Under the pieces are notes generated by a model. That model had not been told where the DNA came from and made no database searches. It worked only from the letters and a program-made list of their open reading frames with translations. A program made the position numbers and the translations under genes. 64,000 bases of DNA, taken from Isoetes taiwanensis (lineage: Eukaryota; Streptophyta; Lycopodiopsida; Isoetales; Isoetaceae). This document shows, one piece after another, positions 52,499 to 63,955 of this stretch (its first letter is position 1; each line of letters starts with the position of its first letter). The stretch spans positions 14,462,283 to 14,526,282 of the forward strand of contig JAJEKV010000032.1 in assembly GCA_021234155.1 (NCBI GenBank). Direction: 5' to 3'.

Positions 52499-53106
52499 GT
52501 ATTCTGTCCACAAAAACATTTGATATTGACTAGCATTTGTACAGAGTTTGATAACTTTTTGGGTTGCCCCTAGGGGGGCAAACCCTCGTTTATGTGGGTA
52601 TGTGGGCATATTCAAGTATATCTTTGGCATATACCTAGCATATCTTGATGATTTGCTAAAAAGCGGCTCACGCACGTAAATGGTCGGTCATCCGGCCCCA
52701 TTATCGACTGCTACACAAACGCTTATCCGAGCCGGAATTGGCTATGGCTTACGCACCTCGGATTACGCCCTCCCTTAGCGCCTTCGAGTGGATTACGGCG
52801 ATTCTCATCTTTATGTTGCCTTCTGAACGTTTACAGAGGAGAAACAATGTTAGCTCCTTTCAAGGCATTGTTTTCAAATTTTTATGCCAAGGAAACTTTG
52901 GCTACCAGGGAGGAGTTGCAACCGTTTATGAACTTCTGTTCTAAAATAACAGCTATAGATCATATTGTTGTGATGAAAGTAACGTTTTTGTCACTAACAA
53001 TATTGGCAATATGGCACATATGTTGGCAGGTCGCAGGTAATTCTCCTTCTTTTCTATTATTTCTTGCAATATAAAAACAACTGTTAGGGATTTTATTCTC
53101 ACATTA
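52499..53106. other. Intron-like or degraded sequence, no identified gene
   Basis: A frame at 52,847-53,040 (FKALFSNFYAKETLATREEL) and an alternative SNVFVTNNIGNMAHMLAGRR ending at a donor-like site (gtcgcag|gtaatt) look exon-like. I cannot assign either. Confidence 0.3.
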
Positions 53107-53529
53107 GGGCGGATTTGGGGTCTCAAAATGGCCTCCTATCAGCCATTCCACGTCATATTTCTGCTCCTTTTTTCCTATGCCACCTAGGATACCAAAATCT
53201 CATCATTACAGATTTACTTGGAATATTCTCGGGAATAAGGGGATTTAGCATTCATGAAGCCATATGTATTTAATTACATTTGTTGGTTGTCGACAGTTGA
53301 TGCAACATGTGGCTTTCTAAAAGCCACTTGCATTATAGCATACGAGGCAACTCATGGCCGGTGTCTCTTGGTTTGTCAGATACCAAGCGTGCGTGTCATC
53401 GATTCTTGCGCTATTTTCAATTAGAGGCCATGGCCATACAAGCTTCCCGCCTTCCACATTTCAAAATTTGAATGTGTAGGTTGAAGCTTTGTATCAGACT
53501 TTTATTTCGAGTATTAGCGGTTGCGCTTT

Positions 53530-53745
53530 ATGGGTGGTTCACATGGAGAAGTTTAGGCCCTCCGGCGAAGTTACGGCGAGTCGACCTTGATTAAAAAATT
53601 CAGCGCTTTGCATCAGCCTCACATAAGTTGGATCTTGCAAGGGCTGATTTTCCAAAAGCGGGGCTGAATTTTTTGCCTCAGCCCAAGTTCGGCGGGTTTA
53701 AAGCCAACGCTTCAAGTAGGTTCATCCATGTGAACCCGGCGTTAA
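53530..53745. mobile_element. Putative ~215-bp MITE
   Basis: Imperfect inverted ends: GGTGGTTCACATGGA on the left pairs with TCCATGTGAACCCGG on the right. The interior has its own inverted elements (AATTCAGCGCTTTGCATCAG against GGGGCTGAATTTTTTGCCTC). The target duplication is not clear. Confidence 0.45.
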
Positions 53746-54653
53746 CCGGGATCTTTACTTCATCCCAATACACGGGCTTCCCCCCTACAATTGAAATTTG
53801 AATTTGCTTAATGTATAAAAAGCATGGATTGTAGGAGAATGGACTTTTCGATTTCTATATGCACGTTGCAAATTTCAAAAACGAGGTTAAATGCGGACGT
53901 TCGGGCTCACCTGGCGAATTGTCTTTGGGGCATACAAATTGTACACCTTCATTTCGCCGTCGCGATCCACGCAGATATGGAAGCTCCAAATGATGTGTGG
54001 ATAAGGATCCAACCGACTCACGAATATGCTCGGTCTTCAATCGTAAAAAAAAAAAAGAGGTCTAAAAAATAAGAACTTAGACCTCGGCGTGTTGTGTCTT
54101 GCAGGCTCAAAAGTGTCGACATCACGGGTGGATGGCGGTTTATATCCATTGGATCCGTTGAGTGGCAAGAAACCGTCATTTCGGGATGTTTCAAGTTTAG
54201 TCGATTTTTGTGGTGGCGGTAACTCGGCCTCCTAGGATATTGTGAGAGATTGAGAGAGGATGAAGGCATTCGGAATCGAATACAGTTCCTTGAGATGAGC
54301 TGCTTCCGATAAGGAAGGGGAAATGTCCGTGAAGATGCTAATAAATGACATTATACTTTGCAATGTGAAGGGTTTATACATTCTTGAAGTACAAAGGTTA
54401 TGGTGTTTGTGTTTAGATACCGCTAATACAAGAAGTCTTTGACTACTTTTAACAATAGATTCCTTTAAAAATCTATTGCTATTTAAATTATAGCAAAAAT
54501 GAGTCTTGAAACTCTTTAAGTAGTAGAAGAACTCTTTGACTAGTTATCCATTTGATGACCATTTTTTAAGAAAATATGATATGTGACATTCTTATATGCA
54601 AACATTCATAAAATTTATGAACATTGAAGGTCAAAGCCATCCTTGTTTAAAGA

Positions 54654-56283
54654 GGATCATATGATGCGAAATCTTCATGCGCAGAAGTAATTGCATATAA
54701 GAAATTCGCCTGGTGTGATCCTTGCATAAAAAATTAAATAGAAACACAAATATTGAACTTATAACTTAGCGTAAACAAATAGTATTTTAATAAACCAACA
54801 CTTTATATACTAACACTTTACACTTTAAATAAGATATTTCTTTCTTTCCTTTTACTTGAAAGCTATTTTTTTTTTTCAAGATGGATCACACCAAGCGAAT
54901 AATACATATGCAAAAAAAAAAGGGACACACTAAATTCGCATGGTGTGATCCACTTTCTTATTTGTTGTCAAATTAAAATTAAACACAAGTACTCATTCCT
55001 ATTTGTAACTAAAATGCTTTACCACTCTTAAGTACATGTCATTATCCCTTTTCAAAGAGCATATTATTTTTCAAGAAGGATCACATCAAGCGAATAGTAC
55101 ATATGCAACAAAAATGGAACACACTAAATTCGCATCGTGTGATCCACTTTCTTATTTGTTGTCAAATTAAAATTAAACACAAGTACCCCTTCTCATTTAA
55201 TGCTTTACCACCCCAAGTGCATAAAGTTATTAGTCCTTTTCAAAGAGCATATCTTTTTTTAAGAAGGATCACATCAAGCATCCTAGTTGCATCTAAAATA
55301 CTTTACCAACTCTAGTAGTACATAAAGTTATTAGCCCTTTTCAAAAAGCAAATACTTTATCAATAAATGAGCACGTCACATATCCACACTTAACTTCAAA
55401 TAAGACACATATATATTTCTTTTATTAAAAGATAATCAAAGTAATTTTACTATAGGAAGTCATCTTTTTTCCAAAAGATCACACCAAAGCTTTAATTTTG
55501 TATAAGCTAAAAGGTTGGAATATACTAAATTCGCATGGTGTGATCCACTTTCTTGTTTGTTGTCAATAGATAATAACACCAAGTCCCTCATCAATAGTCT
55601 CCCATTTGCATATAAAATATGTATCATTCCAAGTTATATTATGTTTTATGAACTAAACTTTTTCAAAGAGGGTCCCAAAGCAAAATACAAACACTTAATC
55701 AATAAGCCAACACTTTACCAACAACCAAAGCTTTATTAAATAAGATTTTTATGTTATTTTATCAAACCTAACAATGTTTCCATATGTGACACTTTGAGTT
55801 AACTGATCCAAAGGCTCATGAAAGCGACATTTTATACAATATGTCTTTGGAGCTTTTGTGTCGTGGCATTAGTAAACACCTCTAATGGAGCAAATATTTT
55901 GTAACTCATTTTTTCAACAACCCTGGATGCACGTCTTATCAAACATTTCTTCATTGCAAGGACACCATTCTCATAAGGCTTGCACAATTCGCTTAAAAGA
56001 GATCATGGGACGACTTTCAAGCTCGGCTCCCACAACTTTACAACGTAAAACTAGATGCACATTGCCCTGAATGTGTCCATATGTTAGACAACAACGATGC
56101 TAGTAATGCTTTTCCCTAGTCTCAAATCCCCGACATCTGATAAATATAGCCCAAAGAAAAATATTTGATTCAGTGAGTGAATATAAATCAAGAAGAGGGA
56201 AGAAAAAAGAAGCAAGGATCACATGACGCGAAATCTCACTACACATTTACAAAGTGCATATGCATTTTCGCATGGTGTGATCC
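54654..56283. repeat. Cluster of 68-bp hairpin units (GGATCACA...TGTGATCC)
   Basis: Units are at 54,654-54,721 (68 bp), 54,883-54,951 (69), 55,078-55,145 (68), 55,485-55,546 (62, diverged) and 56,216-56,283 (68), plus a half unit at 55,266. Each begins GGATCACAnnANGCGAA and ends TTCGCATGGTGTGATCC, so the ~17-bp ends pair with each other while the middle varies. Units 2 and 3 also share downstream sequence (ACTTTCTTATTTGTTGTC), giving a local period of about 190 bp. No gene is present; AT-rich frames between units are not supported. Confidence 0.9.
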
Positions 56284-57097
56284 ATGTATTATTGAGGGTG
56301 CAAATTTGCAAATATCCTCCTCTTCAAATCCCTTTCCCCCCTCCCTTCCCTTTTTTTTTTGCAATATACTATCCATAGCATTTATTTTGAACCCTATAGT
56401 TCTACCTATTCATTGCATATGAATGTCGCTCCGGCGATGTAACTCCATAGTCACCCTTCGTTAAGGATAGCATTCTCACCCACGAGCCTATGGAAAGATA
56501 TCCTTCCACCGTCAGATCGATCGGTCGTTGAATTGTAAGAATGAATGGCAGAGAGCAATATGATGAATGGGAAGAGCTGAAAAGTAGGAAAACTTCAGAA
56601 TGAAAATTTGGGTAGTAAAAACATGGCATGTAACGACGTTTGCTTGTCCCACATCGCCTCGCCGTTCTTTGCTTAACTCTATGCTGCGCCGCAAAAAAAC
56701 AGACACTATTGGAGACTTGGATTCCAAATGAAGAGCGAAAAGCGGAGGAGAGGATGCACGTAACATGGCGCTAATGTGAACAATGGAAATCTTGGTGCCA
56801 AAATTTGATAAGGTGGTTGGTGCATGTGGGCATGTGCATGATGGGGAAAAGTAGCCATTATTTTGGTCCGATCACGATTTTTCGAAAAAATGCGGGCCAT
56901 TAATGTGGTTGCAATGAATGCACACACATGTCCTATGAAACTTTGCCATGTGGATGCCAAGTAAGCCTGCTCCTCTTTCTACTTGCCAACTAATACTGAC
57001 TTTGGAAAAAAATGCGCAAACATCATTGGTCGCGAGAAACATGACGTGGAATTCTGGCATCCAAGATATGGGCCATTTTCAGACCCCAAATCCGCCC

Positions 57098-58432
57098 TAA
57101 TGTTTCACGGTTCTCTGGGCACAAACAAATAATACGCCTAAATCTAATGATACTTTGCTCACTGTTTCTTTCTAGACAGGGAATAAGTTGGAGCCAGTCT
57201 GCACTTAAAGTTAAGGCGTTTGACAAAGGATTTATGGGTGAACCGAATGAAGTGAAGCCAGGAGGAGGTGAGTTCCATAAGAGCCCTGTTGGCTTGTTCT
57301 GTCAAAAGCAAATAGCCGCTTAGTCTAGCATATGAAGATGGTGGTCTTCATGCAGCATATGAAGAGCATGCCCCATATGAAAAGCATGCCCCAGAACAAG
57401 CTTCTGTGAAGATGCCAGCAGCAGCTATAGAGGCAGATAATCAGTTCCAAGTTTCTAGTGAGTATATGCCAATGAGTTTTTCTATGTTGTCCTGGCTTAT
57501 CCATTTTCACATTTCAATTTGTCTCTCAGATTGCAAGCCTAAATTTTGCTGAAGATAGAAGGACAACATGGGCCAGGTATGTTGGTATACAGAGCAACTT
57601 CTTTTGCCCCCTTCCTTTAGTTGTTCCTGTTTCCATATAATTTAAGGCTATCTGTAGGAAGCTGAAGAAGGTTTGCAAAGAGAAACAAATGCCAGAAATA
57701 TATGATATCGTTGAGCAACGAGTCAACGACTAGTTGTACACAAGAGCAATGCACATTACTTTCCCCAGGATTGTAGCAGAAAGAGAGATCTTAAACTTGC
57801 TTGGCACCTGTATACTTTGATGATGCAAATTGGCGTTGCCACTTGCTGTGAGCAGCTCATTTGGCTATTGACAACTTGCAGATGCCTAGCCGAAGCAAAC
57901 CAAGTGCTAGATAACGCACTTGAAGTGAATGTTCTATCATTGGGTGCTCTAATTTCAGTGCATGGCAACTGGGTGGAGGCCCAACTACTCTTGATCTGTA
58001 CAATATGTAGCATTATAACAGGGGGTTTTTTTGTGATTTTATACGCATTTTGGCATGGTTTTCATATGATTTCATGGGCGTATTGCACGAGGCATACTAA
58101 TCAGTATATCTAGAGTGCACCAAGTTTTTGCATACAATTAGTGCAATTTTTGTTTCATGCTCCTCAATGGTTAAGATCAGAGGGCTTACAAAGAAAGCCC
58201 TCTTTTAATCCAAAAAGATCCAAGGGCTTATAATGAAAGCCCTTTTCTCATGAAATTCGAGACAGCCGGAATTAGGGCACGGTTAGGGTTCCTACGCAAG
58301 GATGACACTCATAAATCGAGAAATGGAATCGATGATGGCGCCATAACCTTTCCCCTTTGCATGAGCCTTCCCTTACTTCCCACTTTTCTTTAGTTTTCTT
58401 TTGTCGGGAGCATGGCCCTGCATTGCGCCCCA
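57098..58432. other. Host-like shards, not identified
   Basis: Exon-like pieces occur at 57,330-57,460 (EEHAPYEKHAPEQASVKMPA) and 57,530-57,575 (SQIASLNFAEDRRTTWARYV, then |gtatgt). Two small hairpins, GAGGGCTTACAAAGAAAGCC and its neighbour, lie at 58,180-58,250. I assign none of these to a gene. Confidence 0.3.
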
Positions 58433-58641
58433 AATGGGTTTTGCCCACTTCCGCCCATCCGGAGGCTCCGCAGGCCTGAAACGAAGGAAACAGTGCAGAA
58501 CCTTCCCCGGCTGTGATGGAACAAAAAATACATGGCGCCTTGAATTGGAGCCGGGTGCTCTGGACCGTGTTAGAATAGTTCTGGTTGGTCCTCAACATGC
58601 TGGCAATGTTGGTTCCGTTTGTAGACTTGCAGCAAATTTTG
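58433..58641 (+). pseudogene. SpoU/TrmH-type RNA 2'-O-methyltransferase exon
   Basis: The frame runs RKQCRTFPGCDGTKNTWRLE, then LEPGALDRVRIVLVGPQHAG and NVGSVCRLAANFG, to a donor (aattttg|gtgaga). 'RIVLV.P.HPGNVGS.AR...NFG' is the N-terminal motif 1 of the SPOUT family, TrmJ-like members of which methylate tRNA or rRNA ribose. The preceding Pro/Gly-rich segment could be a transit-peptide end. The following exons (knot motifs 2 and 3) are not found, so this is a single captured or relict exon. Confidence 0.72.
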
Positions 58642-58839
58642 GTGAGATCATGCTTATGCCCTTTATGCTTTGAACTATTTTGGATATGGTGGCCGAGTAT
58701 CTGGTCTAATGCATTTCCGCCTATGAAGATCTCAGAAGATACTTCTCCTTCGTTTTTGTCTGATTAAACAGGGTTTGGAGCACATGGAGCAGCCATCCAT
58801 GCTCTCCCAGCCATCCATAGGTTTTTCTAATTCGATGTT

Positions 58840-58980
58840 ATCAGGCATTCCATATCGGTTGGCTCTGATTTACTCCAGCAGTTGCAGAAGCTGCATACTT
58901 CTCGGCTTATCTTGTCCTTGAAATATATGCTGCTTCTGTATTTTGATGCAATTCCCAGGTGGCTGCTTGCTGACCCATGC
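58840..58980 (+). pseudogene. Exon-skipped duplicate of the unidentified gene at 59,083-59,723
   Basis: Sequence matching 59,090-59,128 (GGCTCTGATTTACT to CAGTTGCAGAAGCT) joins directly to sequence matching 59,559-59,635 (GCATACTTCTCGGCTTATCT). This omits the 430 bp between them in the downstream copy. The joint falls where an exon-exon border is expected. Confidence 0.6.
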
Positions 58981-58995
58981 ACTTTTAATGAAGCA

Positions 58996-59093
58996 GGGAA
59001 TGGATGTGAGTTCTTATGGAACAGGGGCTCATGTAAAACTTCCTGGTCCTTCAATTCGAGAGCCAAATGTGTACTCTTTTGGCACTCCATATC
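58996..59093 (+). pseudogene. SSU72 phosphatase exon
   Basis: After an acceptor (gaagcag|ggaatg) the frame encodes GMDVSSYGTGAHVKLPGPSI, then REPNVYSFGTPY. The 'SYGTG..VKLPGP....PNVY.FGT.Y' block is characteristic of SSU72, the RNA polymerase II CTD Ser5/7 phosphatase of the nuclear 3'-end processing machinery. The upstream catalytic loop (C-x5-R) and the C-terminus are absent. It sits between two copies of a fragment of another gene, so it is a shuffled exon. Confidence 0.8.
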
Positions 59094-59723
59094 AGTTGGC
59101 TCTGATTTACTGCAGCAGTTGCAGAAGCTTTCTTTTGAGATTTTGGATGCATTGTTGTTCGGGGCATTCTCTCAGATAGTTTGGAGATCCACATATGTAA
59201 CCAAATATTAAAGGGAGGTGAAATGCCGTATCGACTTTTGGAAAGCACTTTGGTACGCGTAGCAAATATTTTAATAGATCGTTCCAACCATCAGATATCA
59301 AATGATCCGTTAGTATTTGATCTCTGGAGAGGTTTCCTCAGTTCTCTAGCCAATAGATCTGCTAAAGTTGCTAAGTTGAATGAGACAAGTTCGCACATAA
59401 TCTCACCATCATGGTTTCAAATGGAAGTGATGTTTATGGCTTTCCATTCGCTGGACACCTCTGGTAGATTAAGTTTGGTGGAAAGGGTGGTGTCCCTGTT
59501 AGCATCGTCTAATGCAGATAAGCAAATCTCTGGCACACAAATAACTGTCTGGGCATTGCATACTTCTCGGCTTATCTTGTCCTTGAAATATATGCTTCTA
59601 TATTTTGATGCAATTCCCAGGTGGATGCTTGCTGATTTGGCAAAAGCACTAGGACTTGTAAAGATGTCCCATAAGATGCCTGTCGAGAGTTCATTTCTTT
59701 CCTCTTCTGGCATTGGCATATAA
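59083..59723 (+). pseudogene. Fragment of an unidentified conserved-looking gene
   Basis: Frames read SVGSDLLQQLQKLSFEILDA, LLFGAFSQIVW and, after a stop and shift, GGEMPYRLLESTLVRVANIL, NDPLVFDLWRGFLSSLANRS and RLILSLKYMLLYFDAIPRWM, then ADLAKALG. The helical, leucine-rich composition suggests an alpha-solenoid of a very large protein; a BIG/UBR4-like protein is one possibility, but this is a guess. It is not intron-free with certainty: the TAA near 59,209 may be intronic. Adjacent frames 59,724-59,850 could continue it. Confidence 0.4.
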
Positions 59724-59850
59724 GGTACTAGAGAGATCTCATGTCGTTGGACAACATGATGTTGATGAGCACATCTTTCAACAACTGTTGGATGTGAATT
59801 GCTCTATAAATACGTCTGCAAATGGTGGTTTTAAGGGATGTACTTGATGT

Positions 59851-60263
59851 ATGGAGCAACAGGGCAATAAAGTCATTTGCAGAACTTATTTGTGAGAGGT
59901 ACATGTTCTTGTTGTGTTGGTGTTTTTATGCTAGAAATTCCCATTTGATCCCATCAAAACCCCTTATGCTAGTTTGTGTACACGTTTTCATTTGCATTGT
60001 TTTTATGATTTTTATATTCTATAGGCCCTAAGCTTTTTGTTCTTCCCAGATCTCACAAATATATAACAATATATAACAATAAACAATGATTATATGACTT
60101 TCTTTTTGGTTTAGATGCTAGATATTCACTCAAGGGAGTTTGGACTGTGTATATGTTGTAATATGTTGTAATGTTATAAATTGCTTGCTTGTTTATTTGG
60201 TTTTGTTTTCTTTTGTTAGGGCCAAAATTTTTTTTTAGTATAACTACCAACACATAACTATCA
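59851..60263. other. Spacer before the DIRS element, nothing recognised
   Basis: AT-rich sequence with short repeats (ATATAACAATATATAACAAT near 60,060). No supported gene. Confidence 0.45.
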
Positions 60264-61009
60264 TTCCTAGGATGGGTCCTAAGACACAACAAGTGGCCGA
60301 AGTGAAGTGGTGTTCTCATTGAGCTTTTGTAAAATCGTACAGTACACAATTGGTTCCCCCACTGGGGTAGAACTATGAAAAAGAACTTGAAAAATTTTGA
60401 GTGCTCCGAAACTAGACAATCACCGAGAGCACGAAGAGAAAAATATAAGGGGTGAGATGATATCAAAGGCCGACGATCGATGCCCAACGTCCTAAGAACA
60501 AGTACCCCCTCGTCCGGCTCGTGCACCGCGAGCCCTGCAAAAAAGAGACCTGGACAATATAAACCGTTAGACGTCAGAAATGAGAACAGGGGTAGGACTG
60601 ATGCCAGATAAGATGGAAAAAACAACTCGGAGGCCGCAGGGCCACGCCGAGAGAATATCACGGTCGACCAACCGGTACGAAGAAAGAAAAAAGCAGAACG
60701 ACAGAAAAGACCGGTTGGTACCGCCTCGGAGGCGATAAAAGCCACGCCGAGAATGAATAAAGAGATCAAATAAACCATCAAGCCACGCAAACTGACTGAG
60801 AGGGAGGGGGGGCGGGAAACCAGGTAGAGGCGACCGTAACTAGGAGACAAGCTCAAGGAGAACGCCGATAACCAAAGACAAGGAAAAATGGGCTATAAAA
60901 AGAGCAAGGAGTTGAGGTGGCGTCCCCATCCAAGGAATGGCGGTTCTATTGCTAGCGCAATAGAACCGAAGCATTCCTAGGATGGGTCCTAAGACACAAC
61001 AAGTGGCCG
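60264..61009 (-). repeat. DIRS terminal region with split direct repeats
   Basis: Two copies of the ~39-bp repeat bound about 670 bp of sequence without a recognisable protein. A 267-codon minus frame (60,856-60,053) passes through it, but contains the repeat as coding sequence and is unlikely to be real. Confidence 0.7.
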
Positions 61010-61027
61010 ATAGAAGAGGAACCTACC

Positions 61028-61705
61028 TCAAAGACCAAGGTGGCGAGATACAATGAGGCGCTCCTGAACGTTGGGAAGAATATAGCGCGAATGGGAGGAG
61101 GCAGAGCGCCAACGTCCATGGGAACGGACAATGTCTGAAGGGACGGAAGAAGCAGCAGCGGCGGTGGCGCCCCCCCTACGACCTGCATGGGTGCCAAACG
61201 CCCGAGGCTCCAAGCCGATAAGACGCAAAGACTCAAACCACCAGGAGCGGGCAGCAGCATATGACAACGGGCGGGAGGAAGCCAAGGAAGAGCGGAAAAG
61301 CGGACCACCTGATGGTGGGTCAATGGTGCGAAAAGCACAGGCAGACAATAAACGTTGCAGTAACATCACCGGACAGGAGGGGGAAAAAGTGCGGGCAATG
61401 AGGACTTCCTGACCGGCAGCAGCTTGGTCGCACTTGGATTTGCGGATAAACAACTGGACATGATCGGGAAAAAAAGAAAGATCGCGCCAATTCAGATGCA
61501 AGGCCTCAGAGATACGGAGGAAACCAAAGAAAGAGATGGTAACAAGGCATGCTTTCATAATACTACGCCAATGGGCCTGTGACGGGGCAAGTACAGCAAT
61601 GATTTGGCAAACGTGAGCCGCAGTCAATGGTAGACGCACCCGTGAAGGGCTATGGACCGCTGGCGGGGCGCCGGACGAACTAAGGTAGGAAGGGGCGCAG
61701 AGCAA
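61028..61705 (-). CDS. Tyrosine recombinase of the DIRS element
   Basis: The 225-residue frame carries the catalytic pattern. Arg64 is in FFGFLRISEALHL, H173-x2-R176 in GTHAGRRGGATAAAA, His196 in SHGRWRSASS and the nucleophile Tyr208 in HSRYIL. These enzymes insert the circular cDNA of DIRS elements without making target duplications. The N-terminal core-binding domain is probably encoded at 62,058-61,700 in shifted frames (for example IGIAVCCYRLFHGLVNFPLL), so the start given here is that of the catalytic domain only. All catalytic residues are present. Confidence 0.87.
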   Translation of the reverse strand: MLCAPSYLSSSGAPPAVHSPSRVRLPLTAAHVCQIIAVLAPSQAHWRSIMKACLVTISFFGFLRISEALHLNWRDLSFFPDHVQLFIRKSKCDQAAAGQEVLIARTFSPSCPVMLLQRLLSACAFRTIDPPSGGPLFRSSLASSRPLSYAAARSWWFESLRLIGLEPRAFGTHAGRRGGATAAAASSVPSDIVRSHGRWRSASSHSRYILPNVQERLIVSRHLGL

Positions 61706-62338
61706 GCAAGGAGCGGGAAGTTGACCAAGCCATGAAAAAGGCGATAGCAGCAGACGGCGATACCTATGGAGTTAGGACTGCGATGATGGGAGATACCAAC
61801 GAGGAGAAAAAAATGCGGCAACATGTAGGGAGGAGGCGGTAGTGCCGTGTCTGGCCGGGAGCTGCACCAATGACGAAAAAGATAGCCAAAGCGGAGGAAT
61901 AACCGAGCAAGGTAGGCGATGCAAAAATTTGGAGGACGGAGACACCAATTTGAGGCAAAGAAGGGCAAAGAGGGATCGTCAAAGAAAGGTAAGATATCTG
62001 GAAAAACGAGACAAAAAACACAGTAGTCAAAAAACCTATAATAAGTCACAACAATCAAACGATGCCAACCAACCTTTAAACTATCAAATATAACCTAGAA
62101 CTAAAGAACAAACTGACTAGATGAAAAAACAAGAAAGATCTATTCAATGGAAAAATTACAACGTAAAAGGCAAATAATCGCGCATGCATGCCGAGAGCCA
62201 GATGGCGCGAAGAGAGTGAAGGGAGTAAGGCATGTGTGAATTCATGAAAGAAAACTGCATCGTGAACAAAGGGCTGCCAAGAAGAGGAGTCGACAGCAAG
62301 CAACGGCCACCAAGGTGCAGAAGGCCAAGCAAAAACAA

Positions 62339-63955
62339 CTAGTGTAAGCCGTGCTCTGCAAAGACGGGCGTGATGCAACACCGGGGAATCAAGGCGTGAG
62401 GAAAGCAGTAGTTATTGAACAAATGCCAATCATAAGATAGTGCATCAGGCGCAATCCGGTGAGGGTAACAATCCTTAGTATTGAAGACTGGCAGCAAGGC
62501 ATTAGAAGGGCTAGCAAAACGATCCACATGATGAGGGCCCCAGCGCGCCTCCAAGAGATGAAAAACAGAGGGGGATAAGGAAAACTCATCAAAAGCCCGG
62601 ATCTTTGAAAGATAATCAGCCCACTCATTCTCCAATCGTGGAACCCATATCGGCTCCAACTGAATATGATACTGATAGCAAAAAATTAGCACTTCTAGAA
62701 GCAAAAAATGAAGTGTGAGAGAACGTGAACCGCCACTCTGTAACAGAAAAAACACATTCTGGTTATCCCCGCGAGCTATTACACGGGATGCAGCCAGTAA
62801 GGGAGCACACTCTTGCAAGATCTGAAAAAGAGCAAAGAGTTCGCGCCAAGTAGAAGATTGGAGGTGATCATCTGCTGAGAAAACACCAGAGAAGGAGAGA
62901 AGCTGAGAACCGGGACGTGAAAGCCAGCCGCCCCATCCCTCATCACTAGCATCAAAACCCAAGGTAGACTTGAGCACAGTAGGGAGCCATACAGGGGCTC
63001 TATCGAAGTGACGTATAACAGTCTCCCAAAGCTGGATTTCCTGTGACGCAAGAGGGGACAGCAGGAGAGGGGTATCCCAAAGGTCAGCATCACGTAAATC
63101 GGAATGGAGGCCCCAAGTCAAGGCAGCACACAAATGGCCAAGGACTAGACGCAGAGACTGGATAAAACCAAGAAACCGAGCAATATGGCGAGGAGTGACA
63201 TACCGAGAGGCTAACAGGGTAGAACAAAAAGACAAGACCCGCTCCTTTTTAGCCTGGGAAATGCGAAAGAAACCCTCCTGTGCATCCACTATGAAACCTA
63301 AAAAGATTGTGCGGTGTGAGAGACGAAAACGACACTTTTTCCATGCCAAGAGAAAACCGGCCTGCTGCAAGTCGGCAATGACGCGAATCTGGAGAGACTC
63401 AGGAAGGGACTGGCATAGAAACAAAATATCATCGACATAGGGCAAGCAACGAATACCCTGACCTCGCCAAAACCGAACTAACTGTCTAACTAATTTGGTA
63501 AAGACAAAGGGAGCGGAAGCAAGACCAAAGGGGAGGACATTAAAGACGAAAAAAAAAAAAAAAACGACCTTCAAGCTCAAAACCCAAAAAAGTGCGGTGA
63601 GGAGGCCAAATAGCGACATGGTGATACCGGACTTAAGGTCAACCGCAAAGAGAAAATCATTAGGCAGACATAAATGTGAAAGCAGCTCAAGGGACTCATA
63701 CAGGAAGGAGGGAACTATTAAGAAAGAGTTCAAACATCGTAAGTCAAGGATAAGGCTTAAACTTGTTCATGCCTTTGGGGACAACACCCAAGGGGAGCAA
63801 AAAGAAAGGGCAGGAGAGGGGGGGGGCGGCACCCGTGACATAAAGAGATCGAAGCGGCCCGGCGTGCAAAGTCTAGGTGGGCGGACAAAGAAGAGTGATT
63901 TGGGGCGGAAAAAGCAACAGATGGGAGAAGATGACCAAGGGAGGCGATAACCAAA
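62339..63955 (-). CDS. DIRS-type reverse transcriptase/RNase H
   Basis: The main frame 63,733-62,339 begins NSFLIVPSFLYESLELLSHL. Motif B-like VLPFGLASAPFVFTKLVRQL and motif C CLPYVDDILFLCQSL are followed by FLGFIVDAQEGFF. RNase H shows GFDASDEGWGGWLS (Asp), TWRELFALFQIL (Glu), ARGDNQNVFFLLQSG (Asp) and WVPRLENEWADYLSKI (final Asp). The RT start continues upstream in another frame (WGVVPKGMNKF near 63,770), separated by one shift. A run of A16 at 63,549-63,564 (poly-Phe in frame) lengthens the motif A-B region, probably a homopolymer error. The catalytic residues of both RT motif C and RNase H are intact. Confidence 0.87.

Larger units (their letters stand above)
53107..57097. mobile_element. 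3,991-bp DNA element with ~70-bp TIRs and TA target duplication
   Basis: The left end starts GGGCGGATTTGGGGTCTC. The right end (reverse complement) starts GGGCGGATTTGGGGTCTG, and similarity continues to a shared ATTCCACGTCAT near base 45-70. Both ends are flanked by TA (53,105-53,106 and 57,098-57,099). No transposase is recognisable inside, so it is non-autonomous; a Tc1/mariner-like or PIF-like origin is possible from the TA flank. It carries the inverted-repeat element at 53,530-53,745 and the hairpin cluster at 54,654-56,283. Confidence 0.75.

Noticed and set aside
60053-60856. 267-codon minus-strand frame as a DIRS protein
   Set aside because: It runs through the DIRS terminal split repeats and non-element flank, has no domain, and is hydrophobic/serine rich as expected from chance.
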